NCBI GenBank assembly: GCA_026261815.1 | Contig: JAMPIT010000484.1 | Location: 10,576,501-10,640,500 of the forward strand | Source of the DNA: Monarcha castaneiventris obscurior | Lineage: Eukaryota; Chordata; Aves; Passeriformes; Monarchidae | Length of the DNA stretch: 64,000 nucleotides | Direction: 5' to 3' | In this document: piece after piece, positions 12,889 to 23,765 of the stretch | How the letters are laid out: each line of letters opens with the position of its first letter | Numbering within the stretch: position 1 is the stretch's first letter | Program-made: the position numbers and the translations under genes | Notes under the pieces: model-generated | Told to the model about the DNA's origin: nothing | The model's database searches: none | Seen by the model: the letters and a program-made list of their open reading frames with translations, nothing else

Positions 12889-15654
12889 ATGCGATGTGTG
12901 ATTGTTCCTTGTCAGGCTGGAGCACGTTCCCATCCCGTTAAGTGTCAGCGTGCTGCTATCGGCTTGCAGCAAATTGTGCTTTCCCTGGGCTCTGGCTGAT
13001 GGGATGAATGGCAGCCCAGAGATAGTCCTGTCCTTCACAAAGCAGAAAGGCCCAGAGTTCCCACAATTGCTTTTCCTTGCAAGCCCATTATGGTAGCAGG
13101 TCAAGGGAGTCAGAGAGTTGCAGGGGAGAGAGAAGAGAATTAGAAATAGTGCTCTGGAAAACTTGGCAATGTCCTGGTTTTAATCAGATGGGAGCAGCAG
13201 AGTGAGTGCATAACAAAAAATCACCCAGAAAAAAACTCTTTCTCTCTCTGCAAAGCATTTGTGTAACCTGAACCTAATGTGGTTTTGCAATGCTGAAGTT
13301 CAAGACTTTAAATTGAGGATGAAGCCACAGCTTCAGCTCCTCCTGCCATCAGAGATGGAAAGGTGATGTTCAGTAGCAGCTCTTGCGTCCATATGTGCTT
13401 GTCACTGAAGAGAAACCCAAACCATACTAAAAATGAGATCTAGACCTGGATTTCATGCAGCCTGCTGTATTAAAGCATATTAAAGGTGGGTGGTAATTGC
13501 ATTACATGCTGAATTACACAGAGCTCTTGGTGAAATCTGAGCACAGACCCCAGTCTTCCTTCCAGATGTCTGTCTTGGCTGATGCACTGAAACATGGAGG
13601 CAAGTGGCATTTTGGATGGGTCTCCTATCACCTGCCCCACTGAATATGAAAAAGCCATGGGTCTCTGCTTCAGGAACTGCCTGAACACCTGTGTCACCCC
13701 CAGTGTTCTCAGGTCAGGATGGGGCAGAGCTGCACATCATTGCCCTGTTACATACAGGGAATATGTCAGGACTGTCTGTGCCCAGTGGCTGCTCCCAGAT
13801 GCTCCTTTGCTGCTCCAGCCCAGCCCTGGGCTCTGCCCCTGCCCCGGCTTTGTGTGGAGGAAATGGGTACACTGCTCCAGCAGCAAAGAGCACTACCTGA
13901 GATCATTGCTGGCCACTGCTCCAGAGAGTGCCTGGTCTCTGTTAAACCCTGCCAAGAATGCTACAGGGCTTTCCTGAAGAGCTCTGAAGCAATAAGCACT
14001 TTTTTGCCCTCCTGCCACCTCAAACAGCAACAGCAGCTGTTACCAAGCCAACAGTAAAACAAATGAAGCTCTTGTGCTGGGGCTGGGAGATGCTGCTAAT
14101 GATATTCACTTGCTGCGGTTCAAAAGTGCTGGCAGGAGATCACGGCGCAGTCAGGTATCCAGACCTGGAAACAACAGATGAGTGTCCTGTCTGTTCACAA
14201 ATTCTTCACCTGCACGCACCAGAGGTTTTATGAGAAAACCCTAAAGATAATAACGAAGCAAAAAAGAAGAGGTGCTTTCCAGGGGCCCCATCCAGCTCCA
14301 TCTCCGTTGCCATGCGTGGGAGTTGCACTGGGCTCTGAGCAAACAGACGGTTCCTCCTCACTGCCTGGGCTGGTGGCATATGGCTTTCCAAACGTGTTTG
14401 GTTTAAAGGTTTGAGCTGGTATCCAGCTTCTAACTTCCAGCAGGTCCCCATCACTGTGCTTCATCTGCCTGCCAGAATGATGGGCCAAATGCAGTTCCTG
14501 TGTGCTCTGAATATGTGTTCTTGTAGCACGGGCAATATTGCGAAGCTGGGCCCAGAGTTACCCACATCTCCCAGAACTTACGTGCTGGCATGGAAATTAT
14601 GGTGGCATTTCAGCCCTGCTGGGTTCCAGGTTTGCTTCAGTGACTCAGTCCTTGTTCTGCTGCTCCTCCTGGGAACCAAGTGTTGCCAAGACACAGGGTG
14701 TAACTGTCCAGAAAAGAAGGTTTTTGTATACCTCTGTTAAGGAGTTTTTATTTTTACTGATTTTTGGTAACACCTCCAGCCTTCTCAATGCAAATGAGTG
14801 GCAATAAAACAGAGCTAAGAAGATGCTTTTCCAATGGCAGTCATATTCCTGGCCTTACTTTTCCCTCTTCTGACTGGTTTTGTCCTTCTAAGCTATGGCA
14901 TTTTTGGAGCACAGATGTCTCTGTACCAGACCTACCACCTTAAAGACTAACGTTAATTCTTTCAATTTCTTTCTTATCCCAAACAGTGATCATCCACTCC
15001 CAAGCATTAAGGTAGCTTTTGTAATGCTACCTTAGCAAATGTTTCTGCAGCAAATTTCTGTCTGCTAAAGGGCTCTTCTGTCCAGGCCAGAAAGGTAGAG
15101 CTGGGAACTAATAGCCAGGAGTTGAAGCCAAATAAATTCAAAGGAGACATAAGGAAATAAGGTTCGCATTTTAAGCAGTGAGGCTGATTAAGCACTAGTC
15201 CAAAGACAGCGGTAGATTCCTTATATCCACCTGGCCTTAAAGCAAGCCTGGAAGCACTTTCTGGAAGATCTGTTTCAGCAGACACAGGTTGTTACACTCG
15301 CACGGGGACATTGGGTAAAATGTAATGGCCTGAAATAAACAGGAGGTCGTCCGAGCTGTGCTAATGGCCTTTTCTGGCCCTGAGCTCTCTGACTCAGTGA
15401 ATAGCACTCATATAAAAATATACTCTCTAAAGCAAGCTACTTAAATACGTGCCTGACTCAAAGTGTGGAAGTATTCCAGCTCTCTTCTGGGGGACTTGCC
15501 TACTAAATCAAGACTCATGTCCTGCAGGCTTGATCTGATACACCTTGAAGTCAGCGGGGATCTTATCCCTGGCCACTTCAGGCTGCAGATAAGGCTGTCA
15601 GAAAGACACAAATGGGTTAGTACAACTCCTGGAAATGTGTTTCATGCTGAAAGC

Positions 15655-15760
15655 ACTTTGCACTTGTATGCGCTCTGTCTGATGAAGGATCTCAAAGCAC
15701 TTTGCAAACATTAATTCACTACTTAATTAAACTTAAAACACAAAGCAGATGAGCTTTGTG
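15655..15760 (+). mobile_element. Ancient L2/MIR-type repeat remnant
   Basis: This copy preserves the family's proximal end well: ctttgcacttgtatgcgctc, then tgaaggatctcaaagcactt and tgcaaacattaatt. The family has forms like gcacttatatagcgcctttc and ctcaaagcgctttacaaac. After about 15720 the sequence loses similarity (lost or too diverged). It is the clearest proximal-end copy of this family in the window. Confidence 0.6.
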
Positions 15761-18700
15761 TCTTTCTTCAAGCACCATTTATCAAAGGAACAGGTTGCTC
15801 TTGTCATGCTGATAACAGCGAGCAACTTTCCCGCTCGCATTGTGTTTCTAAATCCAGTTTAAGTTGTTTTCCTTCAATATGAATAATTTTGGAACCATTT
15901 TTGAAAGAAAAATGCAATCCAAGCACACTTACTTATTTTGTTGGTGGTGCTGGAAATTAGAGTACAAATGCTTTATCTGCATTACAAATACTATTACAAA
16001 GTGCTGTGGTGCTTTAATCTATCTTCTAGATTTTTTTTATTATTATTCATGCTTGAAGTGCTTCATCTTAATGCTCACAGTAGTTACCATAGGTACACAC
16101 AGCAGCACCAACCCCACTAGAGGGTTTTCTGTGTTTTGTTTTCTTTTTCCTGATGCTCTTGTTATTTGTATGACATTAAAGTATAAACAAGCCAACAGAT
16201 GTGCCCACAACCTGGTAGCTCTCTTGGTGGAAGGAAATACTTGATTGCAGGAAGAGGGGTTTTGTGTGTGTGTTAATACTGGGATAATGTCCTGAGTGCT
16301 ACTTGACGATGGTGTTATCAGAAAGTAGATTGGAAAATGTTGCCTAAAAATCACATGGGAGACAGTACATAGCTTCAGGGAAAGACCTGATGGTGCTGGA
16401 TTTATATTTGGGTTGGCTTGACTAATGTTCCAGCCCTATTCTGAAGCACAGTTATGCCTGTCTCCCTCTGGCTGTTAAAAGCTAAAGGATGATGGATCTG
16501 AGGCTGCAGCATCAGGGGAATTACTGGAGCTTCAGTTCCTTCAAAATGCACCATCTGTTTAGCAGCCAGGGCAACTCTAAGACAGGAGACCTCTCATTTC
16601 CAAGGCTGAACCCTTATATCTGGTCCTTCCTACAAATGGAGGGAAACCAAACAGATGTGGTATGTTTTTATCTAAGCACAGTGATTCTCTATGAAGAATA
16701 ACATCCTGTGTGGATGTCCCATCTCCTCTGCTCATTACTTGCTAAAATTCAGTGTAGTCTCAACCTGAGACGTGGTGGCCTCAGGGACAGAGCTGCTGGA
16801 GGAGTGACCATACCAAACAGGCTGCACCCGTGACAAAGCAGAGTGGTTTTCCTGTATTGCTGCCTTTTGGGGATGAAAGGTCACCTGCTATAAAGCAGTG
16901 GTTTCATTCAAGCAGCAGCAGCTAAGGCACTTTGCAGCAGGTGAGGGTCCACAGCAACTAATTTTATTCCTTGATTGCTCAGAAGGGGCTCAGTCCTTTC
17001 CTGGATCATTTAATAGTTGGGTAAATTGTGATTTACGAATATTCCTATCAAAATCCCCCAAGCCAGCTTCTTTTATCTGATTTCCCTCTCCTCCTCTTTT
17101 TAAAGCAAAATCTCATCAATCAAGCTATTACAAGGAAATGTTGGTATTTTAAGTGCATTTGCTATGTATGGACAGAGTCAGCACACACATCCAAGCACAT
17201 AAAAATTTGATAATCCACATTTCAAAAAGAGATATCAAAAGGCATAATTTAATATGTTCTCCTTGAAAAAATAATGAACTGCACATTCCTTAGTACTGTA
17301 CACTCAACAATCCTAATTACTGAAGCTATTTACATTAGGAAGATGATTTGCACAACCTGAAGGGTTAGAAGATGGTGATGCGGGTGGGCTGTGTTTTTGT
17401 TGCATTTTGATTCCCAGTGAAAACCAAGTCTTCTGATTCCTGGGAACCTGATGCACTGACCTCCAGGACCACCACTGAACTACAGATTGAACCATGGAAA
17501 TGGTTCATCATAAGCAGTCTCAAGAGGGAGAATGATTGAATTGGGCTATTGTATTGGAAAATACCTGGCAGAACCAAAGCCTCTGGGATTTCTTGACCTG
17601 TTGTGCTTAAATGTGGTTGGTGGAGCCTACAAGCCTGGCAGCTTTTCTGTCCATGTTTTCACACCTGTGGAAGGAGGAGTAGAGTTGTGGTAGTTTGGTG
17701 AACACCCCATAAATTTCAGATAGGTTTGTGGACAGACATCCTGCAGAGGCAGAATTGCGAGTGCTTGTGTGGGACAACCCACAGTAGGGCTTTGCCTTTG
17801 GTATGTGTTGTAGGACAGATAAGAGCAAAGAGATATGAAATTATGTCATAACCTGTGTTCCAGGTTGACCTGCTCCATCACTGAGATGTTGAGCTGTGGA
17901 AATGGGAGAGTTTAGCTGTAAGTATTTGTGACTCTCCCATCCTGCCTGTGTTCATGGATGTAATGTAGCACTTTCACATTAGAGTTTGGTGGACAATCAC
18001 TTCCTAGTGAGAGGGCACGTACCTCTGAGGGAATGTGCTGAAATGTATGCAAATGTAAGCAAATGTATGCAAATTTGCAATATACTTCCCCCCACCTTCT
18101 TTTGCAGAGAATATTAGCAGGTATGCAAAGATCTAAAATTATCCAATTGAGAGGAATGCTGTAAAAGAGTCAGGAGGGGCAGGTACCCCAAAATTTGGAG
18201 ATTCAGTAGATATGGATGTTCACTGAACTCTCTCCTCCCACCCATCCCTAATAAAGAGATTAATAATTTCCTCCTCCTACTGCAGGAAAACCTAAAATCA
18301 TAAACGCCTAATTGTGCTGGGGGCAGTGAATTCACATGGAAACTGTTGGTCTGCTGCTGAATTGGAAGGGATTGCCAAACCTAAAGGCAGAGTTCCTTTC
18401 ACTTGCTTTTTTTTCCCCTATAATTTGGAAATTCAGTGACAGAAGGATGATTCTCAAGCTAACTACTATCTGGATTGCTGAAACACAGACATCCAGAATC
18501 TGACATTTTGAACAAAACAATATTTGATCCAGACAAGTAATACAGCAACTATGTGATTGCAGTGTTGGGTTCTTCTTCCTCCTGTAAGAGATATTTTTCA
18601 TCTCTGCTCTCAACAGCAAACCAGAATGTTCTGCACCCTCATAATTACACAGTGGTGAATTGGGTGATTCCATCTATGTGTTGGGGATAAGATGTCTTCA

Positions 18701-19068
18701 TTTCTTCTTGCCATGTAAAAAATAAAAACCCTAACAAATCCAAATACACATTTATCCATGAAAAGAAACATTTGCAAAGGTGGAGCTTGGGTCTGAGCTG
18801 AGCAAACTTCTCCTGAAACCTTGAATGCATCCAGGTCTGGCTATTGGTGAGATTGGGAGCATTTTGTATTTATGGTCCTGCATCTCCATCATGCTGCTTT
18901 CACTGTGTGTGCCTGAACCACTCTGAGAGTCTGGACCTGGATTAAAGATGAGTGATTCTCTGCTGCACTTTGCATTTGCTTCAGTGATTCTCCAGCCTTT
19001 GCCCAAACTATTCAACTCTCCACAGTTTTCTGAGCACAACTGGCAATCTCACAGGCACAGATATCCTT
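15761..19068. other. Non-coding stretch, no gene seen
   Basis: No exon or RNA gene recognised. 17205-17300 is AT-rich. A 7-mer-based open frame set on the minus strand near 18332-18673 (113 codons) has no recognisable domain. A perfect 8-bp hairpin lies at 17488-17507. The octamer array at 18041-18080 is listed separately. Confidence 0.6.
18041..18080. repeat. Four in-phase 10-bp units with two Oct/POU octamers
   Basis: Four consecutive 10-mers: aaatgtatgc, aaatgtaagc, aaatgtatgc, aaatttgcaa. The arrangement creates the octamer ATGCAAAT at 18047-18054 and again at 18067-18074, exactly 20 bp apart, with a near-octamer (AAGCAAAT) between them. ATGCAAAT is the established recognition site of POU-domain (Oct) factors. 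Spacing of about two helical turns would place bound factors on one face of the DNA. Whether this is a functional array or a chance microsatellite is unknown. Confidence 0.6.
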
Positions 19069-19205
19069 AGAATCATAGGATCATTTAGGTTGCAAAAGAC
19101 CTCTAAGATCATCATGTCCATTACCCCTGCACTGCCGAGTCCCCCAGCCAGAGCTATGGGATGTCCCCGGCATCACATCCGTGCTGAGCTCTGCAGTGCC
19201 AGGCA
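19069..19205 (-). mobile_element. CR1 LINE 3'-end fragment
   Basis: The plus strand begins agaatcataggatcattta and ggttgcaaaagacctctaag, then atcatcatgtcc, followed by a weaker match through gcactgccgagtcc and ggatgtccccggcatcacat. This is the reverse complement of the avian CR1 3' end, whose sense strand finishes in repeats of an attctatg-type octamer. It is therefore a 5'-truncated copy inserted on the minus strand, as is typical for CR1. Several substitutions and small indels show it is not recent. It ends where the CpG-rich block starts. Confidence 0.85.
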
Positions 19206-19740
19206 AACACATGGGCGGGAGAGCGCCAGGTTAAAAGGAATCAACCTCTGATTCCACTCCAAGCCTCAGATTTGGCTGAAGCTCCGGGAAGCTCGGAGAG
19301 CCATTTGCCTTTTGAATCAAACGGTGGCCCCTCTTCCCGGCTCGAAGAACGGCTGCCCTGTAGATGCCGAGCGGAGAGGAATGCCCTGGCGGGGGTCTGA
19401 AACCATCCCACTGCCGTCCCTTGCTCTTTGCGAGCCCTGGCGGTCCGGGAGGAGCCCGGGGAGAGGTGACCACAGGGTGTCACTCGCACCCCGCGAGTGA
19501 AGCATCCCCGAGCTCCCGGGGCATGGCGGGGAAAGGGCGTGCGAAAGGCTCTGAGTTACACTCCGGAACAAGAAAACAGAAACCTTGGTGCTGCTCCTCG
19601 GGAATCGCCATCTATTTGCACATCTCTTTTGATAGCCAGGATGCAGCCGAAGTTTCCAATCTTCCCGTTCCTTCTCTTTCCAGAGAAAGTCTCCCAGGGA
19701 ATGAATTATCATGGTCCAGTGCAGACACAAGCGGGTCTAG
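19206..19740. promoter_or_regulatory. CpG-rich block, candidate CpG-island promoter
   Basis: Roughly thirty CpG dinucleotides counted by eye in about 535 bp, in a window where CpG is otherwise rare, with GC content near or above 55 per cent. No TATA box is obvious, consistent with a CpG-island promoter. A perfect 8-bp hairpin with a 5-nt loop (tcactcgc/gcgagtga) lies at 19480-19500. The frame 19364-19747 is open on the plus strand but starts without context I can support and codes nothing recognisable. It could be the first exon and promoter of a transcript lying outside the recognisable sequence, a long non-coding RNA promoter, or an orphan CpG island. Confidence 0.5.
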
Positions 19741-21856
19741 AGAGTGATGTGTGGGAGTATGAAGAAGGAGGGGGGAGCAAATAAATAGAGATCTGCAATA
19801 ACCTGTACTATTAATGTTTGCACATTTCAAACTGTCTTTAGGGTTTGTTTCCAAAATTCTTTTAATGGGATTTATTTTTCTTAGACTCATAGGATTTTTC
19901 TCTTTTGGACCAGGTTCTTGGAACATTTGGTTTTAAGAACAATTCTTATTAAGATCTATCTAGCAGTCTATCTGTCACAGACATTTTCTGCGTATACAAT
20001 GGCACTGACAAGTGTCTAAGATTTTCCAGGCTCGAAAGCCTTCCATTTGGAGTTGGCAGCTTGGGGCATGTGAGCCAGGTGGCCTCAGGAAAGCCAATTC
20101 AGCATGTGGCTTCTGCCACTGCCTGCAGGACTTGGCCAGCAGCAGGATTTGTGTCCTGCTGAGGCTACAACGATTTCCAACGAGATTTGCTTCTTGACCT
20201 GGGAAAAGGGATTGGGCAAGGAATGGAGGCACTGAGATTTCCCCTTCTTGATGCTTTTGCTGCATGAATCACATCTTGTCTGCCTCAGGCATAATCCCTC
20301 CTGCTGGGTCTGTAATTTGCCCATTTGTGTCAATTTACAGGTTAAAAAGAAGGGTCCCAGTCCTGCTGCTGATGGGTCTCCAGACAGCTTGGGTGGAACT
20401 TTCCACCTGGATATTCACAGTGTTTGGGGATATGGGTAAAGGACATTTTCTTCTTGGTATGCAGATCACCAGGGTTCATTGTAAGAGTGCTTGGCCTAGT
20501 TACCTCTTGTTCCCCCTTTTCTCCTGTGAGTTCTCTAAGTGTAAAGAGCCTTATTTTTGTCTGGAAAGACTCAGCATGATTCTCTGAAAAGAGAAAAGGA
20601 GGCGGAGAGGATTCCTCCCCCTCCCCCTCTAATATCTTAGCTGGCTCATCACCAAGTTTGCAGTGAATTTCTTTTCCTGGTCTTATGCAAACCCCTGTTG
20701 GGGACAAAAACCTATAGATTTGAAGAAAATGAAAATATCTGCTCTTTAAAAGTAATAGCTGTCCAGCAATTCAAAGATATTCAAAGATAAAATTTTTGAA
20801 TTAATATTCTTGTAGCTTCATCTTCACAACCCTTTGCGAATGGCCACAAGAAGGTCAGTCTGTGCAAAACACTGAGGAAGTGACACAAATAATTCCTTAG
20901 TGCTCTGCACACCCCACAGCTGTAACGCTGTGATCTGCTGGCTATTTTGGCACCTTGGGAATGGAGCAGAGGAAGCCAACAGATGCATTGCCTTTGTATG
21001 AGTCTGTTCTGTGCCATGCCTCCTTCAGCTACTCTGGATGATTTGCCACTAGGGATAGAGGTGCCATTTAGTTTTGTTTGCTTAGAGGGAGTTCCACGTG
21101 TGCATCCAGCGCTGAGATATCTTCAGCTTCGGAAGCGAAGAGTCCTGTCCTTGGTGACTCTGTGCCCCTTTCCCTTGCAGCTCTAGGTCCTCCTGACCCC
21201 TCAGAGTGGGAGATCAGATCTGTTTGGAGCATATGGAGTCATTCCACATCACTAAGTTAGCCTGGAAATGAGAGTTGGCAGTGGCTGTTATCTATTACCA
21301 CTCGACAGAGGGTTGGCTGCCTGTCAGATTTGTCTCTAGAGTCTTCTTCCACAGGCATGTGTGTCCCTATTGCAAATTTCACCATCCCAAATGACATCAA
21401 CTGTGCCTTCTCTGCAGGAGCTGAATTAGCCCTAGAGACTCTCTCATCCGTCAAAAGCTGGAGCCAAGTCATGCTAGGAAAACAGCAGGACGAGGAAATT
21501 GTGCTTTCTAACTCCCACTTGTTTTATGGATAGGTCAAGACCTCCAATCACCAGGGTCATCAATCCAATTAGAGAGCGTACTTAACGAAACCCTGTGAAC
21601 GCTCATTATCAGCAAGTGCTGCAATGTGTGCCACAGAAGAAGGGCAACAACACAGACACAGAGGCAGCCCGGTGATGCTGACCCGTTCAAAGGACTTTTC
21701 CATGGGCATGGTTTCTGTGGCTGCCCCTGCAGCTTCCCAGCTATTGTCAGTAAATCAGAGGAAAGTGAAATTTGTGAGTTTAATTGTGCCTGCAGTTAAT
21801 GCAGAGAAAATGGAAGCTGTGGGCTGCTGTAAGGCTACTTCTTTTGGTGAGATTAA

Positions 21857-21956
21857 TTTCAGTGACCTTCACCTGGTCACTGAAACTCCAGACATTCTTC
21901 TAAAATGTCTGGCTCTCTCACTTCTCCACTGGCCTGAGATCAAGTTTCAGATCTCA
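21857..21956. other. Cluster of three perfect hairpins
   Basis: Hairpin 1: an 11-bp perfect stem, TTTCAGTGACC (21857-21867) with GGTCACTGAAA (21875-21885), around a 7-nt loop. Hairpin 2: a 9-bp perfect stem, CCAGACATT (21888-21896) with AATGTCTGG (21904-21912), again with a 7-nt loop, only 2 nt after hairpin 1. Hairpin 3: a 7-bp perfect stem, TGAGATC (21935-21941) with GATCTCA (21950-21956), with an 8-nt loop. A weaker 5-bp hairpin (CTGCA/TGCAG) lies upstream at 21790-21804. No known RNA or transposon family was recognised. It could be a structured element in a transcript, a set of paired binding sites, or a palindromic repeat remnant. Confidence 0.65.
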
Positions 21957-22339
21957 ATGAAGCTGGTTTCTCCTTCAGCACAGATGTCTTTGCGGACTTC
22001 CTGCTGATCTCCTCCATCCTAGACTGAGGGGCTCCAACTTCCCGTTGGCAGAGACCATCAATCTAGAAGTGTCCACTGGGTTGTTCCGACTGCCAGCCCA
22101 ACCATCCTGGCTGTCCTGAAGCATGGTTTGCCTCAGCTGCACTACAGCCTCCCAAGTGGGCACCTGCTTTTGAAAGACTTTATCTCGCCTTGGTATTTCT
22201 AAACATGATGCTTTGCCCTGCTAAGCAAACAGCTAGAAACCAAAATGGAAACAAGGGAAAATATGACACCCTCTGTTAATAAATGCAAAGCGATGGAAAA
22301 CAATTTTGCCAACTAGGCAACTCAAATTAGACTTCTCTC

Positions 22340-22880
22340 TCAGAGGAATATGGTCGATTTGTAGCTCTTATTACAGTGTAATGCTATTTCCCTAAAAGTT
22401 TGTGTGTGCATTTTAATGAATTCATAAAACCCGGACTGTAAAAGCCCCATGGGGGAAACCTGGCAGCTCTTTAATTCAGCATTAAAGCTCAACTGATGTC
22501 AATTGAATTGATTTCTGCGCATAGAAATTGCATTCGTTGAATGAAAACTTTAGCCCTTGCCATTCCCCCTTTTAGAGCTCACTGTAACACAATTGGCTCC
22601 TTGAGTCAGGTTCAATTACATGTTGAAAGTTTATAATCTGGTGGGCTGAATGGAAGCTGTGAAATCAAGAGAGAAAACCTAGCTAACCTGATTAAACCTT
22701 ATACCATGGCCATCCTGGGGCAGTGAATCCTTGCTGGAGCACAGGGGCCCAGCTCCTGTCGGAGTAAGCAACAATTGCAGCTCAGGACTTTATTCTGGTA
22801 ACAACCACAGCAACCTCAGTGTCTCTAACGAGAGTTCAGAGCTCTGATTTAATTTAAACTTCTCCTCTTTTAGCCTCATG
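22340..22880. promoter_or_regulatory. Candidate conserved non-coding (enhancer-like) block
   Basis: AT-rich but complex sequence with no low-complexity decay, dense in homeodomain-type words: ttttaatgaattcataaaac (22411 region), tctttaattcagcattaaag, gtcaattgaattgattt and atttaatttaaac. An HOX/CDX-like cataaaa and several taatga/attga motifs lie within 200 bp. This texture is typical of deeply conserved enhancers near developmental genes, but conservation cannot be tested here, so function is an inference from composition only. Confidence 0.3.
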
Positions 22881-23654
22881 AGAGACTTGAATCGAAACAG
22901 GAGTTGTGAAGGGAAGGGAAAGATTCAGTGGTTTCACTGGGTTTGGATTCTCTTCTAGTGCTAGACACGTCTGTGTTAGAGTATTACCCTATTTGCAGTT
23001 GTGTTTCGTATGGGTTTTACATCCCTTGATTTTTGCTATTTGCCTGGGGAAACTCCAGTAATTCCCCAAATTTTGACCTAAACAGAGCCAAAGCCAGGAA
23101 AGTTTTACTTGTTGGAAAGTTTTAGTTGTTTCCACAAACTCCAGTCTGTGGGAGGAGTTGCTGACTCCTGCAGGTATTTCAGTAGATGCAATCTGCAACA
23201 GATCCCATATTTTGGATTTTATTTCTAGAATTGCTCCCAGTTCTCCTATGAACATGATAGAAATCTGATGAAACCAGCCTTCGTTTGCACTGTTCTGCTG
23301 AGGGTCAGATTAATGTTAGCTGTTCTCTTTGCTTTTCCAGTGTTTTGAGTACTTCTAATGCTTTTTCACTGCCCCCAGAGCCAAAAGCATATGAAGAAAA
23401 AAATTGTGTGATCTTCCCACCATTAAAAACCAATCAAATGGGCTTTTTCTGTGTTTCAGCCTTCAGTAGAGGATAGACTTGTTGAAACCATTTGCTTATC
23501 CGGAGCCAGCATCACCGTAATTTCTATGGCACAGAGCCACCTTCTAAAATCCCTTTCAGTTTGATTGGGTCATATGCAAAGAATTATTCCCTAGTAACAA
23601 CAGTGAGTGTTGGTATGGTGTACTCCAGCCAACAGCCGCAAGGTTTACTGCGGC

Positions 23655-23765
23655 CACAGATCCTCACACACCCATCTGAGACAAGTGTAATAATCCTGTT
23701 TTATGGATGGAGAAAGTGAGCAATAGAGATGTTCAGTAACTTGGGACAATCTGGCTGACTTTCTG
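23655..23765 (+). mobile_element. Ancient L2/MIR-type repeat remnant
   Basis: The word order matches the middle of the old L2/MIR-type consensus: gatcctcacacacccatctg (family: cctcacaacacccctgtgag), agtgtaataatcctgtttta (family: tattattatccccatttta), tggatggagaaagtgagcaa (family: agatggggaaactgaggca) and gttcagtaacttgggacaa (family: gttaagtgacttgcccaag). Divergence is high but the collinearity over about 110 bp is convincing. Confidence 0.6.

Larger units (their letters stand above)
11871..15654. other. Non-coding stretch with low-complexity tracts
   Basis: Contains an aaataaataaata patch (11990-12004), a 14-A run followed by A-rich DNA (12425-12455), a ttttttatatatatatttat patch (about 12549-12575) and the polypyrimidine tract listed separately. 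12115-12260 has repeated cagatg E-boxes and ggatta homeodomain words and could be regulatory. 13690-14060 is locally GC-rich, so several frames stay open for 70-127 codons there, without recognisable products. Confidence 0.6.
19741..23654. other. Non-coding stretch with structured and enhancer-like blocks
   Basis: No gene seen. A pyrimidine-rich acceptor-like sequence ends at 21180 (tttcccttgcag) but is followed by a stop in one frame and no supportable exon. The three-hairpin cluster (21857-21956) and the enhancer-like block (22340-22880) are listed separately. 21530-21620 is also AT-rich with uninterrupted homeodomain-type words (ccaattagag, gctcattatc). Confidence 0.6.

Noticed and set aside
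16112..16126. CTCF-like ccccactagagggtttt
   Set aside because: The 5' half fits but the 3' half (gggttt instead of gggcgc-like) does not.
17488..17507. Perfect 8-bp hairpin TGAACCAT/ATGGTTCA with 4-nt loop
   Set aside because: About ten such short-loop 8-bp hairpins are expected by chance in a window this size.
19364..19747. 127-codon frame through the CpG-rich block
   Set aside because: Stop-poor because of high GC; no recognisable product, no supported start or splice sites.
21161..21180. Splice-acceptor-like tract ending ttgcag
   Set aside because: Followed by ctctag, a stop in one frame, with no supportable exon or donor.
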